A stretch of 59,882 nucleotides of DNA from UBA5951 sp009936885 (GCA_937996625.1 CALKVA010000022.1:1-59882); one strand, 5' to 3'. Counted from the stretch's first letter, positions 1-8,628 are shown. The notes: generated by a model not told the origin, from the letters alone. Program-made: numbers and translations.

Positions 1-33
1 GGAACTTAACCAGTACCTAAACAATAAAAAGGT

Positions 34-309
34 TTAGTTATTTACAGCAGCTTTCAAAGGTGCACCAGCCTTAAATTTTGGCTGCTTAGAAGCTGCAATC
101 TGGATTGTTTCACCAGTTCTCGGGTTACGTCCTGTAGTAGCAGCGCGTGCTGCAACAGAGAAAGTGCCAAAGCCAACGATTCTAACTTCATCACCACTTT
201 TTAATGCTCCTTCAATAGAAGCAAATAACGCATCTACTGCTCTTGATGCGTCTGCTTTTGTGAGTGAAGAATGGTCTGCAACAGATGCGACTAGGTCGTT
301 TTTATTCAT
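34..309 (-). CDS. hupB: HU family nucleoid DNA-binding protein
   Basis: A 91-residue histone-like protein that dimerises and bends DNA without strong sequence specificity, compacting the nucleoid. The core GFGTF lies at residues 46-50 and the arm signature GRNPRTGE at 60-67, both diagnostic of the HU/IHF family, and the length is normal. It is the last gene of the minus-strand set tig, clpP, clpX, lon, hupB, the usual order in many proteobacteria. The 107-bp gap after lon leaves room for its own promoter. HU rather than IHF is inferred from the lon linkage and the single compact domain. Confidence 0.97.
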   Translation of the reverse strand: MNKNDLVASVADHSSLTKADASRAVDALFASIEGALKSGDEVRIVGFGTFSVAARAATTGRNPRTGETIQIAASKQPKFKAGAPLKAAVNN

Positions 310-416
310 TGAGTTATCCCTTCCTTTTCATGAGTTATAAGGCAAGACAATAAGCACAACCATCAGTTAGATCAATTAAAATATATCGATTTCAATCTAA
401 AATATGCGCTTTAGGG

Positions 417-2810
417 TCAATGAGCAACAATATCTGAGACAGAATTCGATTCCGACGGGATAGTTGATGAAATTTCTTCAACTAAAGGTTCTGGTTTCTG
501 CGCAAATGCAATATGTACTACCTCGTCAATCAATGAAACTGGCATAATAACTAGTTCTGATTTGACATTATCTGGAATTTCTTCTAAATCCTTCTCATTA
601 TCCTTTGGAATAATGACTGTTTTAATTCCGCCTCTTAATGCAGCAAGTAATTTTTCCTTAAGTCCACCAATCGGCAATACTTGCCCTCTAAGCGTAATCT
701 CACCCGTCATAGCAACGTCTTTCTTAACGGGAAGACCAAGATGCGCTGAAATAATGGAAGTCACCATTGCAACACCTGCGGACGGTCCATCTTTAGGGGT
801 TGCCCCTTCTGGAACATGCACGTGTATATCATGTTTCTCAGCAATGGATAAATCTATTCCAAAGTCTTTTGCTTTAGACTTTACAAAGAACTCAGCAGCC
901 TGAATAGATTCCTTCATCACCTCGCCAAGCTTTCCTGTAGACGATATCTTGCCCTTGCCTGGTACTCTTACAGACTCAACCTGTAATAATTCACCCCCAA
1001 CTTGCGTCCAGGCAAGCCCTGTTACAACTCCGACCTGATCAATAGCATCAATTTCACCAAACTTAAATTTTCTAACGCCCATAAACACATTCAAGTTCTC
1101 AGCTGTGATAGACATGCTTTCCTGCTCCCCAGCTAAGATTTTTGTAAGTGCTTTGCGAACGATACGAGCAAGCGAGCGTTCAAGAGCACGAACGCCAGCT
1201 TCTCTTGTATAGTATCTTATCACGTCTCTTATGGCATCTTGCGATACCGATACTTCACCCGTTTTTATCCCATGTTCGCCAAGCTGTTTTGGCAGAAGGT
1301 GTTTTGTTGCAATTTCAATTTTTTCATCTTCTGTGTAACCAGATAGCTGGATAATTTCCATTCTATCAAGCAATGGCTCTGGCATATTCAGACTATTCGC
1401 TGTTGTGATAAACATTACGTTTGAAAGGTCAAAATCCACCTCAAGATAGTGGTCCTGAAATGTATTATTTTGTGCTGGATCTAGTACTTCTAGCAATGCA
1501 GAACTTGGATCACCGCGCCAATCAGCACCGAGTTTATCAATTTCGTCTAACAAAAATAGAGGGTTATTCTTCTCTGCTTTTTTCATACCATGTATTATCT
1601 TGCCTGGCAGGGACCCTATATAGGTTCTGCGATGGCCTCTTATCTCTGCCTCGTCTCTAACCCCCCCAAGCGCCATTCTAACGAATTGCCTCCCTGATGC
1701 CCGTGCGATACTCTTGCCCAAAGATGTTTTTCCCACGCCAGGGGGTCCAACAAGACATAATATCGGGCCCTTATTCTTCTTTGTTCTTTGCTGAACCGCA
1801 AGAAACTCAATTATACGCTCTTTCACCTTCTCAAGACCATGATGGTCATCGTCTAGTATTTTTCGTGCCTGCTGAATATCAATCTTTAATCGACTTGCTT
1901 TCTTCCAAGGCAAAGCAACCATCCAATCAAGATAATTTCTTACAACAGTAGCTTCGGCACTCATTGGGCCCATGTTGCGCAATTTCTTTAACTCGTTAGT
2001 TGCCTTTTCTTTAGCTTCACTCGGCAATTTAGCCTTTATGATTTTTTCTTCGATTTCATCAATTTCATTTTTACCATCTTCGGTCTCACCGAGTTCCTTT
2101 TGAATAGCCTTCATTTGCTCATTCAAATAATATTCGCGCTGAGTTTTTTCCATCTGGCGTTTTACGCGGCTTCTTATTCTGCGTTCAACCTGTAAGACGC
2201 TAATCTCTCCATCCATTAACTCATACAATTTCTCAAGTCGCACGCGTGCGTCTAATTTTTCCAATAATTGCTGTTTATCCTCAATACTCACTGCTACGTG
2301 AGAGGCTAGTGTATCCGCAATTTTGTTTGTATCTTCTAATTTATTTACAGAGGTTAACACTTCTGTTGCAATTTTCTTATTTAACTTAATGTAATCCTCG
2401 AAATGATGAATTGCAGCTCTTCCAAGCGCTATCACCTCTGGATCTGTTACCTTGGTTTCTCCGACTTCTACAATGTCAGCCATCAAAAACTCGCCAGAAT
2501 TATCAATCTTGTTGACCTGCGCCCTACTTCCACCTTCAACAAGCACCTTAACAGTGCCATCAGGTAGTTTTAACAGTTGTAAGATAGACCCTAGGGTGCC
2601 AATGCCATACAGATCATCTGCTGACGGCTCCTCAGTGCTAGCGTCGGTTTGTGTCAATAAAAGGATTTGCTTATTTTGAGCCATTACAGCTTCAAGCGCT
2701 CGCACTGATTTCTCGCGCCCAACAAAAAGAGGTACGATCATATGTGGAAAAACGACAATATCCCGTAACGGTAAGATGGGGATAGTTTGAATTTCATCGA
2801 TATTAGACAT
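417..2810 (-). CDS. lon: ATP-dependent Lon protease
   Basis: A cytosolic AAA+ serine protease that degrades misfolded and regulatory proteins. The N-terminal Lon substrate domain starts at ILPLRD. The Walker A GPPGVGKT is at about residues 355-362 and Walker B LLDEID near 420. The protease domain has the Ser-Lys dyad Ser677 (DGPSAG) and Lys720 (GGLKEK), close to the E. coli numbering. I start at the ATG at 2810 (797 residues) because AAGGA lies a few bases upstream and the protein begins MSNIDEIQTIPILPLRD as in the family. The frame stays open 38 codons further, to a GTG at 2924, but that hydrophobic extension is not family-like. Confidence 0.97.
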   Translation of the reverse strand: MSNIDEIQTIPILPLRDIVVFPHMIVPLFVGREKSVRALEAVMAQNKQILLLTQTDASTEEPSADDLYGIGTLGSILQLLKLPDGTVKVLVEGGSRAQVNKIDNSGEFLMADIVEVGETKVTDPEVIALGRAAIHHFEDYIKLNKKIATEVLTSVNKLEDTNKIADTLASHVAVSIEDKQQLLEKLDARVRLEKLYELMDGEISVLQVERRIRSRVKRQMEKTQREYYLNEQMKAIQKELGETEDGKNEIDEIEEKIIKAKLPSEAKEKATNELKKLRNMGPMSAEATVVRNYLDWMVALPWKKASRLKIDIQQARKILDDDHHGLEKVKERIIEFLAVQQRTKKNKGPILCLVGPPGVGKTSLGKSIARASGRQFVRMALGGVRDEAEIRGHRRTYIGSLPGKIIHGMKKAEKNNPLFLLDEIDKLGADWRGDPSSALLEVLDPAQNNTFQDHYLEVDFDLSNVMFITTANSLNMPEPLLDRMEIIQLSGYTEDEKIEIATKHLLPKQLGEHGIKTGEVSVSQDAIRDVIRYYTREAGVRALERSLARIVRKALTKILAGEQESMSITAENLNVFMGVRKFKFGEIDAIDQVGVVTGLAWTQVGGELLQVESVRVPGKGKISSTGKLGEVMKESIQAAEFFVKSKAKDFGIDLSIAEKHDIHVHVPEGATPKDGPSAGVAMVTSIISAHLGLPVKKDVAMTGEITLRGQVLPIGGLKEKLLAALRGGIKTVIIPKDNEKDLEEIPDNVKSELVIMPVSLIDEVVHIAFAQKPEPLVEEISSTIPSESNSVSDIVAH

Positions 2811-3137
2811 TAAAAATTCCTTATGGACAGCTCGTTTAGCGTGTAAAAAACCAAAAACAGGATTTAACTTTTTTAAATTAAAAAAAAGAAACACCAAAAT
2901 TGCATCTTCTTTTGTTAAAATCACTGATTATAATGTGATGTTTTAATCACAGATTTCAAGGGCGCAATTTGGATAACCCTAAAGTGCAAAATCAACAAGC
3001 GCAAATCACATTAGGTGATTGATATTTGGATATAGGCAACGGCTCAATAAATGAACATTAAATCAAACAAGACAAAAACATTTAAACCCTTAAAAGATAA
3101 GATTTCCCAATCTTTTTTCTAAATAAAAAAACAATGT
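2811..3137. other. lon-clpX intergenic region with two dyads
   Basis: The 327 bases hold no convincing gene. A dyad TGTGAT-N6-ATCACA (2934-2951) abuts a minus-strand TATAAT (2928-2933) that could be a lon -10 element. A second dyad of the same half-sites inverted, AATCAC-N5-GTGATT, lies at 3004-3020. A short inverted repeat AAGATT/AATCTT near 3103-3118 lies just downstream of clpX. On the minus strand it is not followed by a clear U-run, so I do not call it a terminator. Confidence 0.45.
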
Positions 3138-4397
3138 TTAAGCTCCTGAATCTTGCTTAGAAACTGAGGAATGAACTAGCAATGGAGGTGCGTTTGAGAC
3201 AACAACATCTTCGTTAATCACAACACTCTCAATATCTGACGTTGTTGGAATATCAAACATCGTATCCATCAAGATATTTTCAAGGATTGAGCGCAAACCA
3301 CGCGCGCCAGTTTTGCGTTCTATTGCGCGTCTAGCGATGGCTCTTAACGCATCATCTCTAAATTCAAGATCAACCTCATCCATTTCAAAGAGCGCTTTAT
3401 ATTGCTTTGTTAATGCATTTTTAGGTTCGACTAGGATTTGAACTAGAGCCTCTTCGTCCAAATCTTCCAATGTGGCAATAACCGGTAATCTGCCAATAAA
3501 TTCTGGTATTAGACCGAATTTTACAAGATCTTCTGGCTCAATTTTGGTGAGTATTTCACCAACTTTAGTTTCATCTTTGTCCCGCACAGTAGCACCAAAA
3601 CCGATACCAGTGCTGTTTGTTCTATCAGATATTAACCGCTCGAGGCCTGCGAATGCACCACCACATATAAATAATATATTAGTTGTATCAACTTGAAGAA
3701 ACTCCTGTTGAGGGTGCTTTCTTCCCCCTTGCGGTGGAACAGATGCTACAGTACCTTCCATTATCTTCAACAAGGCCTGTTGAACGCCTTCACCTGATAC
3801 ATCGCGCGTAATTGACGGATTATCTGATTTCCGGCTAATCTTATCAACCTCATCTATGTAAACAATACCACGCTGTGCTTTTTCAACGTTGTAATCAGCT
3901 GATTGCAATAATTTAAGGATAATATTTTCAACATCTTCGCCAACATAGCCTGCCTCAGTAAGCGTTGTTGCATCAGCCATCGTGAAAGGTACATCCAAGA
4001 TACGCGCCAGCGTCTGTGCAAGAAGTGTTTTACCTGAACCGGTTGGGCCAACCAGCATGATATTAGATTTAGAGATCTCAAGATCTCCGACTTTACCTGC
4101 ATTTGCCAATCTTTTATAATGGTTATGGACAGCCACAGATAAAACACGCTTTGCTTTTTCCTGGCCAATAACATAGTCATCTAACACTGTTTTGATATCA
4201 AGTGGCGATGGAACACCCTCCCCGCCCTTCACAAAACTGCTTTTATGCTCTTCGCGTATTATATCCATGCATAATTCGACACATTCGTCACAGATAAATA
4301 CAGTCGGCCCAGCGATGAGTTTTTTAACTTCATGCTGACTTTTCCCACAAAATGAGCAAAATAACGTAGATTTGCTATCCTCTGTCGATTTTGCCAT
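3138..4397 (-). CDS. clpX: ATP-dependent Clp protease, ATP-binding subunit ClpX
   Basis: AAA+ unfoldase that feeds substrates to ClpP, 419 residues (normal length). The N-terminal zinc-binding domain has Cys14, Cys17, Cys36 and Cys39 in the family C-x2-C...C-x2-C pattern. Walker A GPTGSGKT is at residues 117-124, Walker B follows as VYIDEVDK, and the pore loop is GYVGED. The gene lies 133 bp downstream of clpP and upstream of lon on the same strand. GAGGG sits just upstream of the ATG. In alphaproteobacteria ClpXP is essential for cell-cycle proteolysis, and gcrA is also present in this window. Confidence 0.98.
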   Translation of the reverse strand: MAKSTEDSKSTLFCSFCGKSQHEVKKLIAGPTVFICDECVELCMDIIREEHKSSFVKGGEGVPSPLDIKTVLDDYVIGQEKAKRVLSVAVHNHYKRLANAGKVGDLEISKSNIMLVGPTGSGKTLLAQTLARILDVPFTMADATTLTEAGYVGEDVENIILKLLQSADYNVEKAQRGIVYIDEVDKISRKSDNPSITRDVSGEGVQQALLKIMEGTVASVPPQGGRKHPQQEFLQVDTTNILFICGGAFAGLERLISDRTNSTGIGFGATVRDKDETKVGEILTKIEPEDLVKFGLIPEFIGRLPVIATLEDLDEEALVQILVEPKNALTKQYKALFEMDEVDLEFRDDALRAIARRAIERKTGARGLRSILENILMDTMFDIPTTSDIESVVINEDVVVSNAPPLLVHSSVSKQDSGA

Positions 4398-4530
4398 CTT
4401 TAATTAACCCTCATAAGGTTCATAAAACTAAACTCACTTGATATAATATTACAAGGATAAAGCCTCTTGTCATAAAAACTCAACAAAAAACAATATTTTT
4501 TTAACGCTGTATATTTTTTTAGCACGTTAT

Positions 4531-5157
4531 TTAGCTTTTTTCAGGGACGGGACGTTTTGTGACCACCTCGTCAATCAATCCCATTTCTTTTGCTTCAGTT
4601 GGTGACATGAATGTGTCACGTTCCATGATTTTTTCAATCTGCTTCAAGGTTTTTCCAGAATGCTTTTCATAGATTTTGTTAAGCCTACTTCTCAAACTGA
4701 TTATTTCTTTGGCATGAATTTCAATATCAGTTGCCTGACCTTGAAAACCGCCTGATGGCTGATGTGTCATAATACGGGCGTTTGGCAAACAATGACGCTT
4801 TCCAGCTGCACCTGCGGTAAGCAACAACGAGCCCATTGAGGCCGCTTGTCCGATACAAACTGTTGATACATCTGGTCTGATATATTCCATGGTATCGTAA
4901 ATGGCCATACCTGAGGTTACTACCCCACCTGGAGAATTTATATACATAAATATATCTTTTGACGGATTTTCTGATTCAAGAAACAATAATTGAGCACAAA
5001 TCACAGACGCCATCATGTCTTCAACAGGGCCATTTAAAAAGATAATACGCTCTTTTAGCAGACGAGAATAAATATCATATGAACGCTCACCCCGATTTGT
5101 TTGCTCAACAACCATTGGGATCAATGCAGATGTTTCTTGTGGCACAGTGCCTATCAT
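4531..5157 (-). CDS. clpP: ATP-dependent Clp protease proteolytic subunit ClpP
   Basis: A serine peptidase forming the tetradecameric chamber used with ClpX or ClpA, 208 residues. The catalytic triad is Ser107 (GQAASMGS), His132 (MTHQPSGG) and Asp181 (MERDTF). The spacings of 25 and 49 residues match E. coli ClpP exactly. The N-terminal stretch of about ten residues may be a processed propeptide. AGAGG lies seven bases upstream of the ATG. It sits between tig and clpX, the classic arrangement. Confidence 0.98.
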   Translation of the reverse strand: MIGTVPQETSALIPMVVEQTNRGERSYDIYSRLLKERIIFLNGPVEDMMASVICAQLLFLESENPSKDIFMYINSPGGVVTSGMAIYDTMEYIRPDVSTVCIGQAASMGSLLLTAGAAGKRHCLPNARIMTHQPSGGFQGQATDIEIHAKEIISLRSRLNKIYEKHSGKTLKQIEKIMERDTFMSPTEAKEMGLIDEVVTKRPVPEKS

Positions 5158-5295
5158 TGCTACCTCTTTTTTTTATTCACCTAAAATAATGCACATATAT
5201 CTGGATTAGCCATAAATGGATAATCGTAATGAGCGCAACTTCAAACTAGAGCGATTTATTCCCAGTGCCAAGATATTTGAACAAAAAATCTGCTT

Positions 5296-6840
5296 TTATG
5301 ATTTTTTAGCAGCAGCTTTTTTGGCAGAAGGCTTCTTTTTAGCGACCGCTATATCTGAACCAGTTTCATTTTTTTCTGACTTCGCCTTAGCAGCTTTTTT
5401 TGCAGCTTTTTTGGCAGAAGGCTTCTTTGCTGCTTTTTGGGCAGGTTTTTTGGCATCATTATTGTTACCAACAACTTCTGGCTCATATAAAGCATCTATA
5501 TTTGTTTCAAAGTCTGTAACTTTAGCAAGCTCAACAATATAATCAATCACCTTATCCTCAAACAAAGGACCTGCAAGCTGCTGCGTTGCTTCTGGGTTTT
5601 TCTGATAATATTCTACAACCTGCTTTTCTTGACCTGGATAATTTTTTGCCTGCTCAAAAATTGCGCGCTTTGTATCTTCTTCTGATACTTTTATATTGTT
5701 AGAACGCCCTATCTCGGTGAGCATCAATCCCAATCTTACTCTTCTGGTTGCAATCACCTTCGCTTCTTTCTTAGAAGCTTCATTAAGGCCTTCATCTGCA
5801 GCATGTTTATGGTCATGGTCATGGTCATGGTCATGGTCATGGTCATGGTCATGGTCATGGTCATTCTCAATCCCCTGCTCTGATTTCATAGAGCTAGCAA
5901 CAACATCATATTCAGAGGAGAGTAATGTTGGCGGTACATCAAAATCAGCCTGTTCGTTTAACTGATCCAAAATATTTTTCTTTAGCATTTGGCGCAATGC
6001 TGGCTGATGCTGCGAGCTTAGCTGGTTCCTTACCGCCTCTTCTAAAGCTGGCAATTTCTCGAACCCCAATTTTTCGGCAAGCGCATCATCTAACACAGGC
6101 TCTCCTTTGGTGCGGACTTCTTTAACGGTAACGGCAAAGACAGATAGTTTTCCAGCAAGGTGAGCTGCCTGATAATCCTCCGGAAATGGGACATCGATAT
6201 TTGTTTTATCGCCTGCTTTAACGCCAACCAACCCCTCTTCGAATCCAGGTATGAATGAGTTGCTTCCAAGCTCTAATGAGTGATCTTGTGCAGCGCCACC
6301 ATCAAATGGAACACCATCAACGGAGCCTTCAAAATCAATTACAACAACATCACCAAGAGCGGCCTTATACCCTTTTTTTGCTTCCACGGTTGGGCTGTTT
6401 TCAGATGCAAGTCGTTGCATCGTGTCGCTGACTTCTGCTTCATCTATCGGCAATGTCGGTCGCTCTATTGATAAAGCCGAGATATCTGGCAATTCAATCT
6501 GTGGCAAGATTTCGCATTTCAATTTAGCTTCAAGATCACTGCCATCTTCATATGCTGTAATATCAAGTGATGGCTGACTAGCAAGGTTGAGAGCATTATT
6601 TTCTATTGCTTCACGAGCTGCCTCATCAAGCATGGTTTGTATTACCTCGCCTTTGGATTGTTCACCATACCGCGCTTTAACAACAGAGATAGGAACTTTT
6701 CCTGGACGAAAACCAGGCATTTTCACTTGTTTGGAAATCTCGTTCAATTTAGCGTCCACACGTGCTTCAATATCGCTTGCGTTAATTGCAATCTTGAACT
6801 CACGGGCAAGCCCTTCATTAAGTAATAATGTAATTTCCAT
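5296..6840 (-). CDS. tig: trigger factor with His-Asp insert and Lys/Ala-rich tail
   Basis: Ribosome-bound chaperone and peptidyl-prolyl isomerase. The N-terminal domain has the ribosome-docking signature GFRPGK at residues 43-48. The FKBP-like domain follows at about 150-240 and the helical C-domain to about 460. At 514 residues it is about 70 longer than a usual trigger factor. Two additions explain this. One is nine consecutive Asp-His pairs at residues 327-344, ending in KH. The other is a tail from about residue 465 made of KKPSAKKAA-type repeats that resembles histone H1 tails. The first could bind metal ions and the second could bind RNA or DNA; both are inferences. AGGAA precedes the ATG. 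Confidence 0.96.
   Translation of the reverse strand: MEITLLLNEGLAREFKIAINASDIEARVDAKLNEISKQVKMPGFRPGKVPISVVKARYGEQSKGEVIQTMLDEAAREAIENNALNLASQPSLDITAYEDGSDLEAKLKCEILPQIELPDISALSIERPTLPIDEAEVSDTMQRLASENSPTVEAKKGYKAALGDVVVIDFEGSVDGVPFDGGAAQDHSLELGSNSFIPGFEEGLVGVKAGDKTNIDVPFPEDYQAAHLAGKLSVFAVTVKEVRTKGEPVLDDALAEKLGFEKLPALEEAVRNQLSSQHQPALRQMLKKNILDQLNEQADFDVPPTLLSSEYDVVASSMKSEQGIENDHDHDHDHDHDHDHDHDHKHAADEGLNEASKKEAKVIATRRVRLGLMLTEIGRSNNIKVSEEDTKRAIFEQAKNYPGQEKQVVEYYQKNPEATQQLAGPLFEDKVIDYIVELAKVTDFETNIDALYEPEVVGNNNDAKKPAQKAAKKPSAKKAAKKAAKAKSEKNETGSDIAVAKKKPSAKKAAAKKS
5312..5428. repeat. 27-bp direct repeat in the tig 3' end
   Basis: Two identical 27-bp copies, at 5312-5338 and 5402-5428, encode the repeated KKPSAKKAA units of the trigger factor tail. 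Recombination or slippage between them would change tail length by 30 codons without changing frame. Confidence 0.85.
5809..5862. repeat. hexanucleotide microsatellite ATGGTC x9 inside tig
   Basis: Nine perfect tandem copies of ATGGTC (54 bp) encode (Asp-His)9 in trigger factor. The unit is 6 bp, so copy-number change alters the metal-binding tract in steps of two residues without a frameshift. Confidence 0.97.
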
Positions 6841-6948
6841 GCTCTATATTTCCTAATTTGTTTTTAGCGCGCCTGATATTGTTTAAATTCGACCAAGAAA
6901 TTGGCTGTGACGTTTGTTTTACAGACCCTCAGAATGGTGCTAGTAGAA

Positions 6949-7033
6949 TGGTGCGGGCGGAGGGACTTGAACCCCCACATCGTTAGATACCAGAACCTAA
7001 ATCTGGCGCGTCTACCAATTTCGCCACGCCCGC
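6949..7033 (-). tRNA. tRNA-Leu (anticodon TAG)
   Basis: An 85-nt cloverleaf with a long variable arm, typical of tRNA-Leu. The acceptor GCGGGCG pairs with CGCCCGC. The anticodon stem CCAGA/TCTGG encloses the loop TTTAGGT, giving TAG. The T arm contains GGTTCAAGTCC. Discriminator A73 and the CCA end are encoded. Confidence 0.96.
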
Positions 7034-7187
7034 AACGATAATAATGAAGCATCGCTACAAAAATAACATCGCTTCGTCAACATCAATAACGCATAACGTC
7101 CTAAATTGTAGCTAGATTTTCATTATTCTTACTGTTTTTGATTTAAATAACGACGAAAAACGGTAAACGACGATAATAAGTAGATGA

Positions 7188-7265
7188 TGGGGCGAGTGAC
7201 CGGATTTGAACCGGCGACATCCAATACCACAAACTGGCGCTCTAACCAACTGAGCTACACCCGCC
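7188..7265 (-). tRNA. tRNA-His (anticodon GTG) with encoded G-1:C73
   Basis: The anticodon stem CCAGT/ATTGG encloses the loop TTGTGGT, giving GTG. The acceptor GCGGGTG pairs with CACTCGC. The gene has an extra 5' G (G-1 at 7265) opposite C73 (7191) and an encoded CCA. Several alphaproteobacterial orders have lost G-1:C73, so its presence is a taxonomic clue. Confidence 0.96.
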
Positions 7266-7388
7266 ATCACCATCTAATGACATTTCTGCCAACTAGAATA
7301 AAAGGTAATACAGCAAGAGAATTTTTGTTGCAACACCCTATCATCATTGATGATATAGATTAACTAAAAAAAAGAGTGAGTCATAAAT

Positions 7389-8567
7389 ATGCTTAATAAA
7401 ATGCTTAATGAAAATCTCTTAAAGCTAGATACAGAAACTGCGTTCAGCGTTCTTACCAGAGCGGGAGAACTTGAAAAGGCAGGATTTTCAATCGTGAATC
7501 TTGGAATAGGACAGCCAGATTTCAGCACCCCTGCCCATATTGTTGAAGCTGGCATCAAGGCGCTTAAAGATGGCGCCCATGGCTACACCCCTTCAATGGG
7601 CCTTGTGTCTCTGCGAGAAGCCGTATTCAAGGATTTAACCGAACGTTACGGATATTGCCCCCCTATTAGCCAGATACAGATAACACCTGGCGGCAAACCT
7701 GTTATATTTATGGCTGCGATGATTTATGGCGGCAGGAAAAAGGAAATCATATTACCTGATCCTAGTTTTCCCATTTACACATCATCAGTGGCCTATTCTG
7801 GTGCGACGCCTGTTACCTATGGTCTTAATGAAGAAAATGGATTCGCATTTAATGCAGATGAGATTTTGAGCAAAATCACCAGCCGTACCAGTATGATTAT
7901 GATTAATTCGCCACATAATCCCACTGGCGGCATAACGCCGGCGTCAGAGATTAGCAAACTTGTAGAAGGATTGATAAGCTATCCAGATATCACTCTATTT
8001 TCGGATGAAATTTATGACAGACTTGTCTTTGAAACCCCGCCACATTCTCTTCTTTCCTATCCAGAAATACTCGATAGGCTTATCGTTCTAAACGGCTGGT
8101 CAAAAACCTATGCCATGACAGGCTGGCGCATCGGTTTTGGTATTTGGCCAAAACAGAGCGTGGAATTTGCAGATAAAATTGGCGTTAATTATCATTCTTG
8201 CGTAAACGCCGCTACTCAATATGCAGCACTAGCAGCCACGTCTGGGGATCAGGGCTGTGTTGAAAACATGCGCATCATATTTAAACGCAGAGCAAAATTA
8301 ATAACGGAAAAATTGAATAATATAACAGGTATAAACTGCCAGTTACCAGGCGGCGCTTTTTACGCTTTCCCCAATATAACAGGTCTTGGACTTGCCTCAG
8401 ATGATATACAAACCATCCTTCTTGAGGATTACGGTGTTGCTGGTCTGGCAGGAACCGCTTTCGGCCATAATGGCGAGGGGTACCTTAGGCTTTCCTCTGC
8501 AAACTCAGATGACTCAATAATAAAAGCCTGCACTATGATAGAACAGCTTGCAAATAATCACGCATAA
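7389..8567 (+). CDS. class I/II pyridoxal-phosphate aminotransferase (aspartate aminotransferase-like)
   Basis: A 392-residue fold-type I PLP enzyme. Visible motifs are NLGIGQPDFSTP near the N-terminus, NSPHNPTGG, the PLP-binding Asp in FSDEIYDRL, and SKTYAMTGWRIGF with the Schiff-base lysine at about residue 239. The fold and reaction class are clear. The substrate could be aspartate, an aromatic amino acid, or alanine/valine. GAGTGAG lies upstream of the ATG at 7389, and ATG codons at 7389 and 7401 are both possible. It is transcribed divergently from tRNA-His and stands alone before the glnB regulatory region. Confidence 0.9.
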   Translation: MLNKMLNENLLKLDTETAFSVLTRAGELEKAGFSIVNLGIGQPDFSTPAHIVEAGIKALKDGAHGYTPSMGLVSLREAVFKDLTERYGYCPPISQIQITPGGKPVIFMAAMIYGGRKKEIILPDPSFPIYTSSVAYSGATPVTYGLNEENGFAFNADEILSKITSRTSMIMINSPHNPTGGITPASEISKLVEGLISYPDITLFSDEIYDRLVFETPPHSLLSYPEILDRLIVLNGWSKTYAMTGWRIGFGIWPKQSVEFADKIGVNYHSCVNAATQYAALAATSGDQGCVENMRIIFKRRAKLITEKLNNITGINCQLPGGAFYAFPNITGLGLASDDIQTILLEDYGVAGLAGTAFGHNGEGYLRLSSANSDDSIIKACTMIEQLANNHA

Positions 8568-8571
8568 TGAT

Positions 8572-8588
8572 TGCATAAATTTTATGCA
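8572..8588. promoter_or_regulatory. 17-bp perfect dyad TGCAT-N7-ATGCA upstream of glnB (NtrC-like)
   Basis: Perfect inverted repeat TGCATAAATTTTATGCA, extended by one base pair on each side. The TGCA half-sites and 17-bp length match the classic NtrC site layout (TGCAC-N7-GTGCA). A nearly identical site lies upstream of amtB. It sits 23 bp upstream of a sigma54-type promoter. Confidence 0.65.
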
Positions 8589-8611
8589 AAAACTGAAATA
8601 TTTATTCCCAG

Positions 8612-8628
8612 CTGGCTAGATAGTTGCA
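8612..8628 (+). promoter_or_regulatory. sigma54 (RpoN)-type promoter for glnBA
   Basis: CTGGCTAGATAGTTGCA matches the -24/-12 consensus CTGGCAC-N5-TTGCA. The invariant GG (8614-8615) and GC (8626-8627) are exactly 10 bp apart. Transcription would start near 8640, giving a leader of about 175 nt before glnB. Confidence 0.65.

Noticed and set aside
1..33. Terminator after hupB
   Set aside because: CTAAAC/GTTTAG stem has no U-run on the minus strand within the window.
2811..2924. N-terminal extension of Lon to the GTG at 2924
   Set aside because: Not family-like; the ATG at 2810 has a good ribosome-binding site.
2927..2960. RpoH-type heat shock promoter for lon (CTTGAAA at 2960-2954)
   Set aside because: Only the -35 part fits; no matching -10 at correct distance (20 bp to TATAAT).
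3854..4180. Second minus-strand frame inside clpX
   Set aside because: Out-of-frame shadow of clpX without its own start context.
5809..5862. CRISPR array
   Set aside because: Units are 6 bp with no spacers; it is a coding microsatellite.
5696..5965. Plus-strand open frame encoding a long Trp-Ser repeat
   Set aside because: It is the antisense reading of the ATGGTC microsatellite in tig; no ribosome-binding site and no family.
6864..7052. Open frame translating to a GEIGRRARF-type peptide
   Set aside because: False frame across tRNA-Leu.
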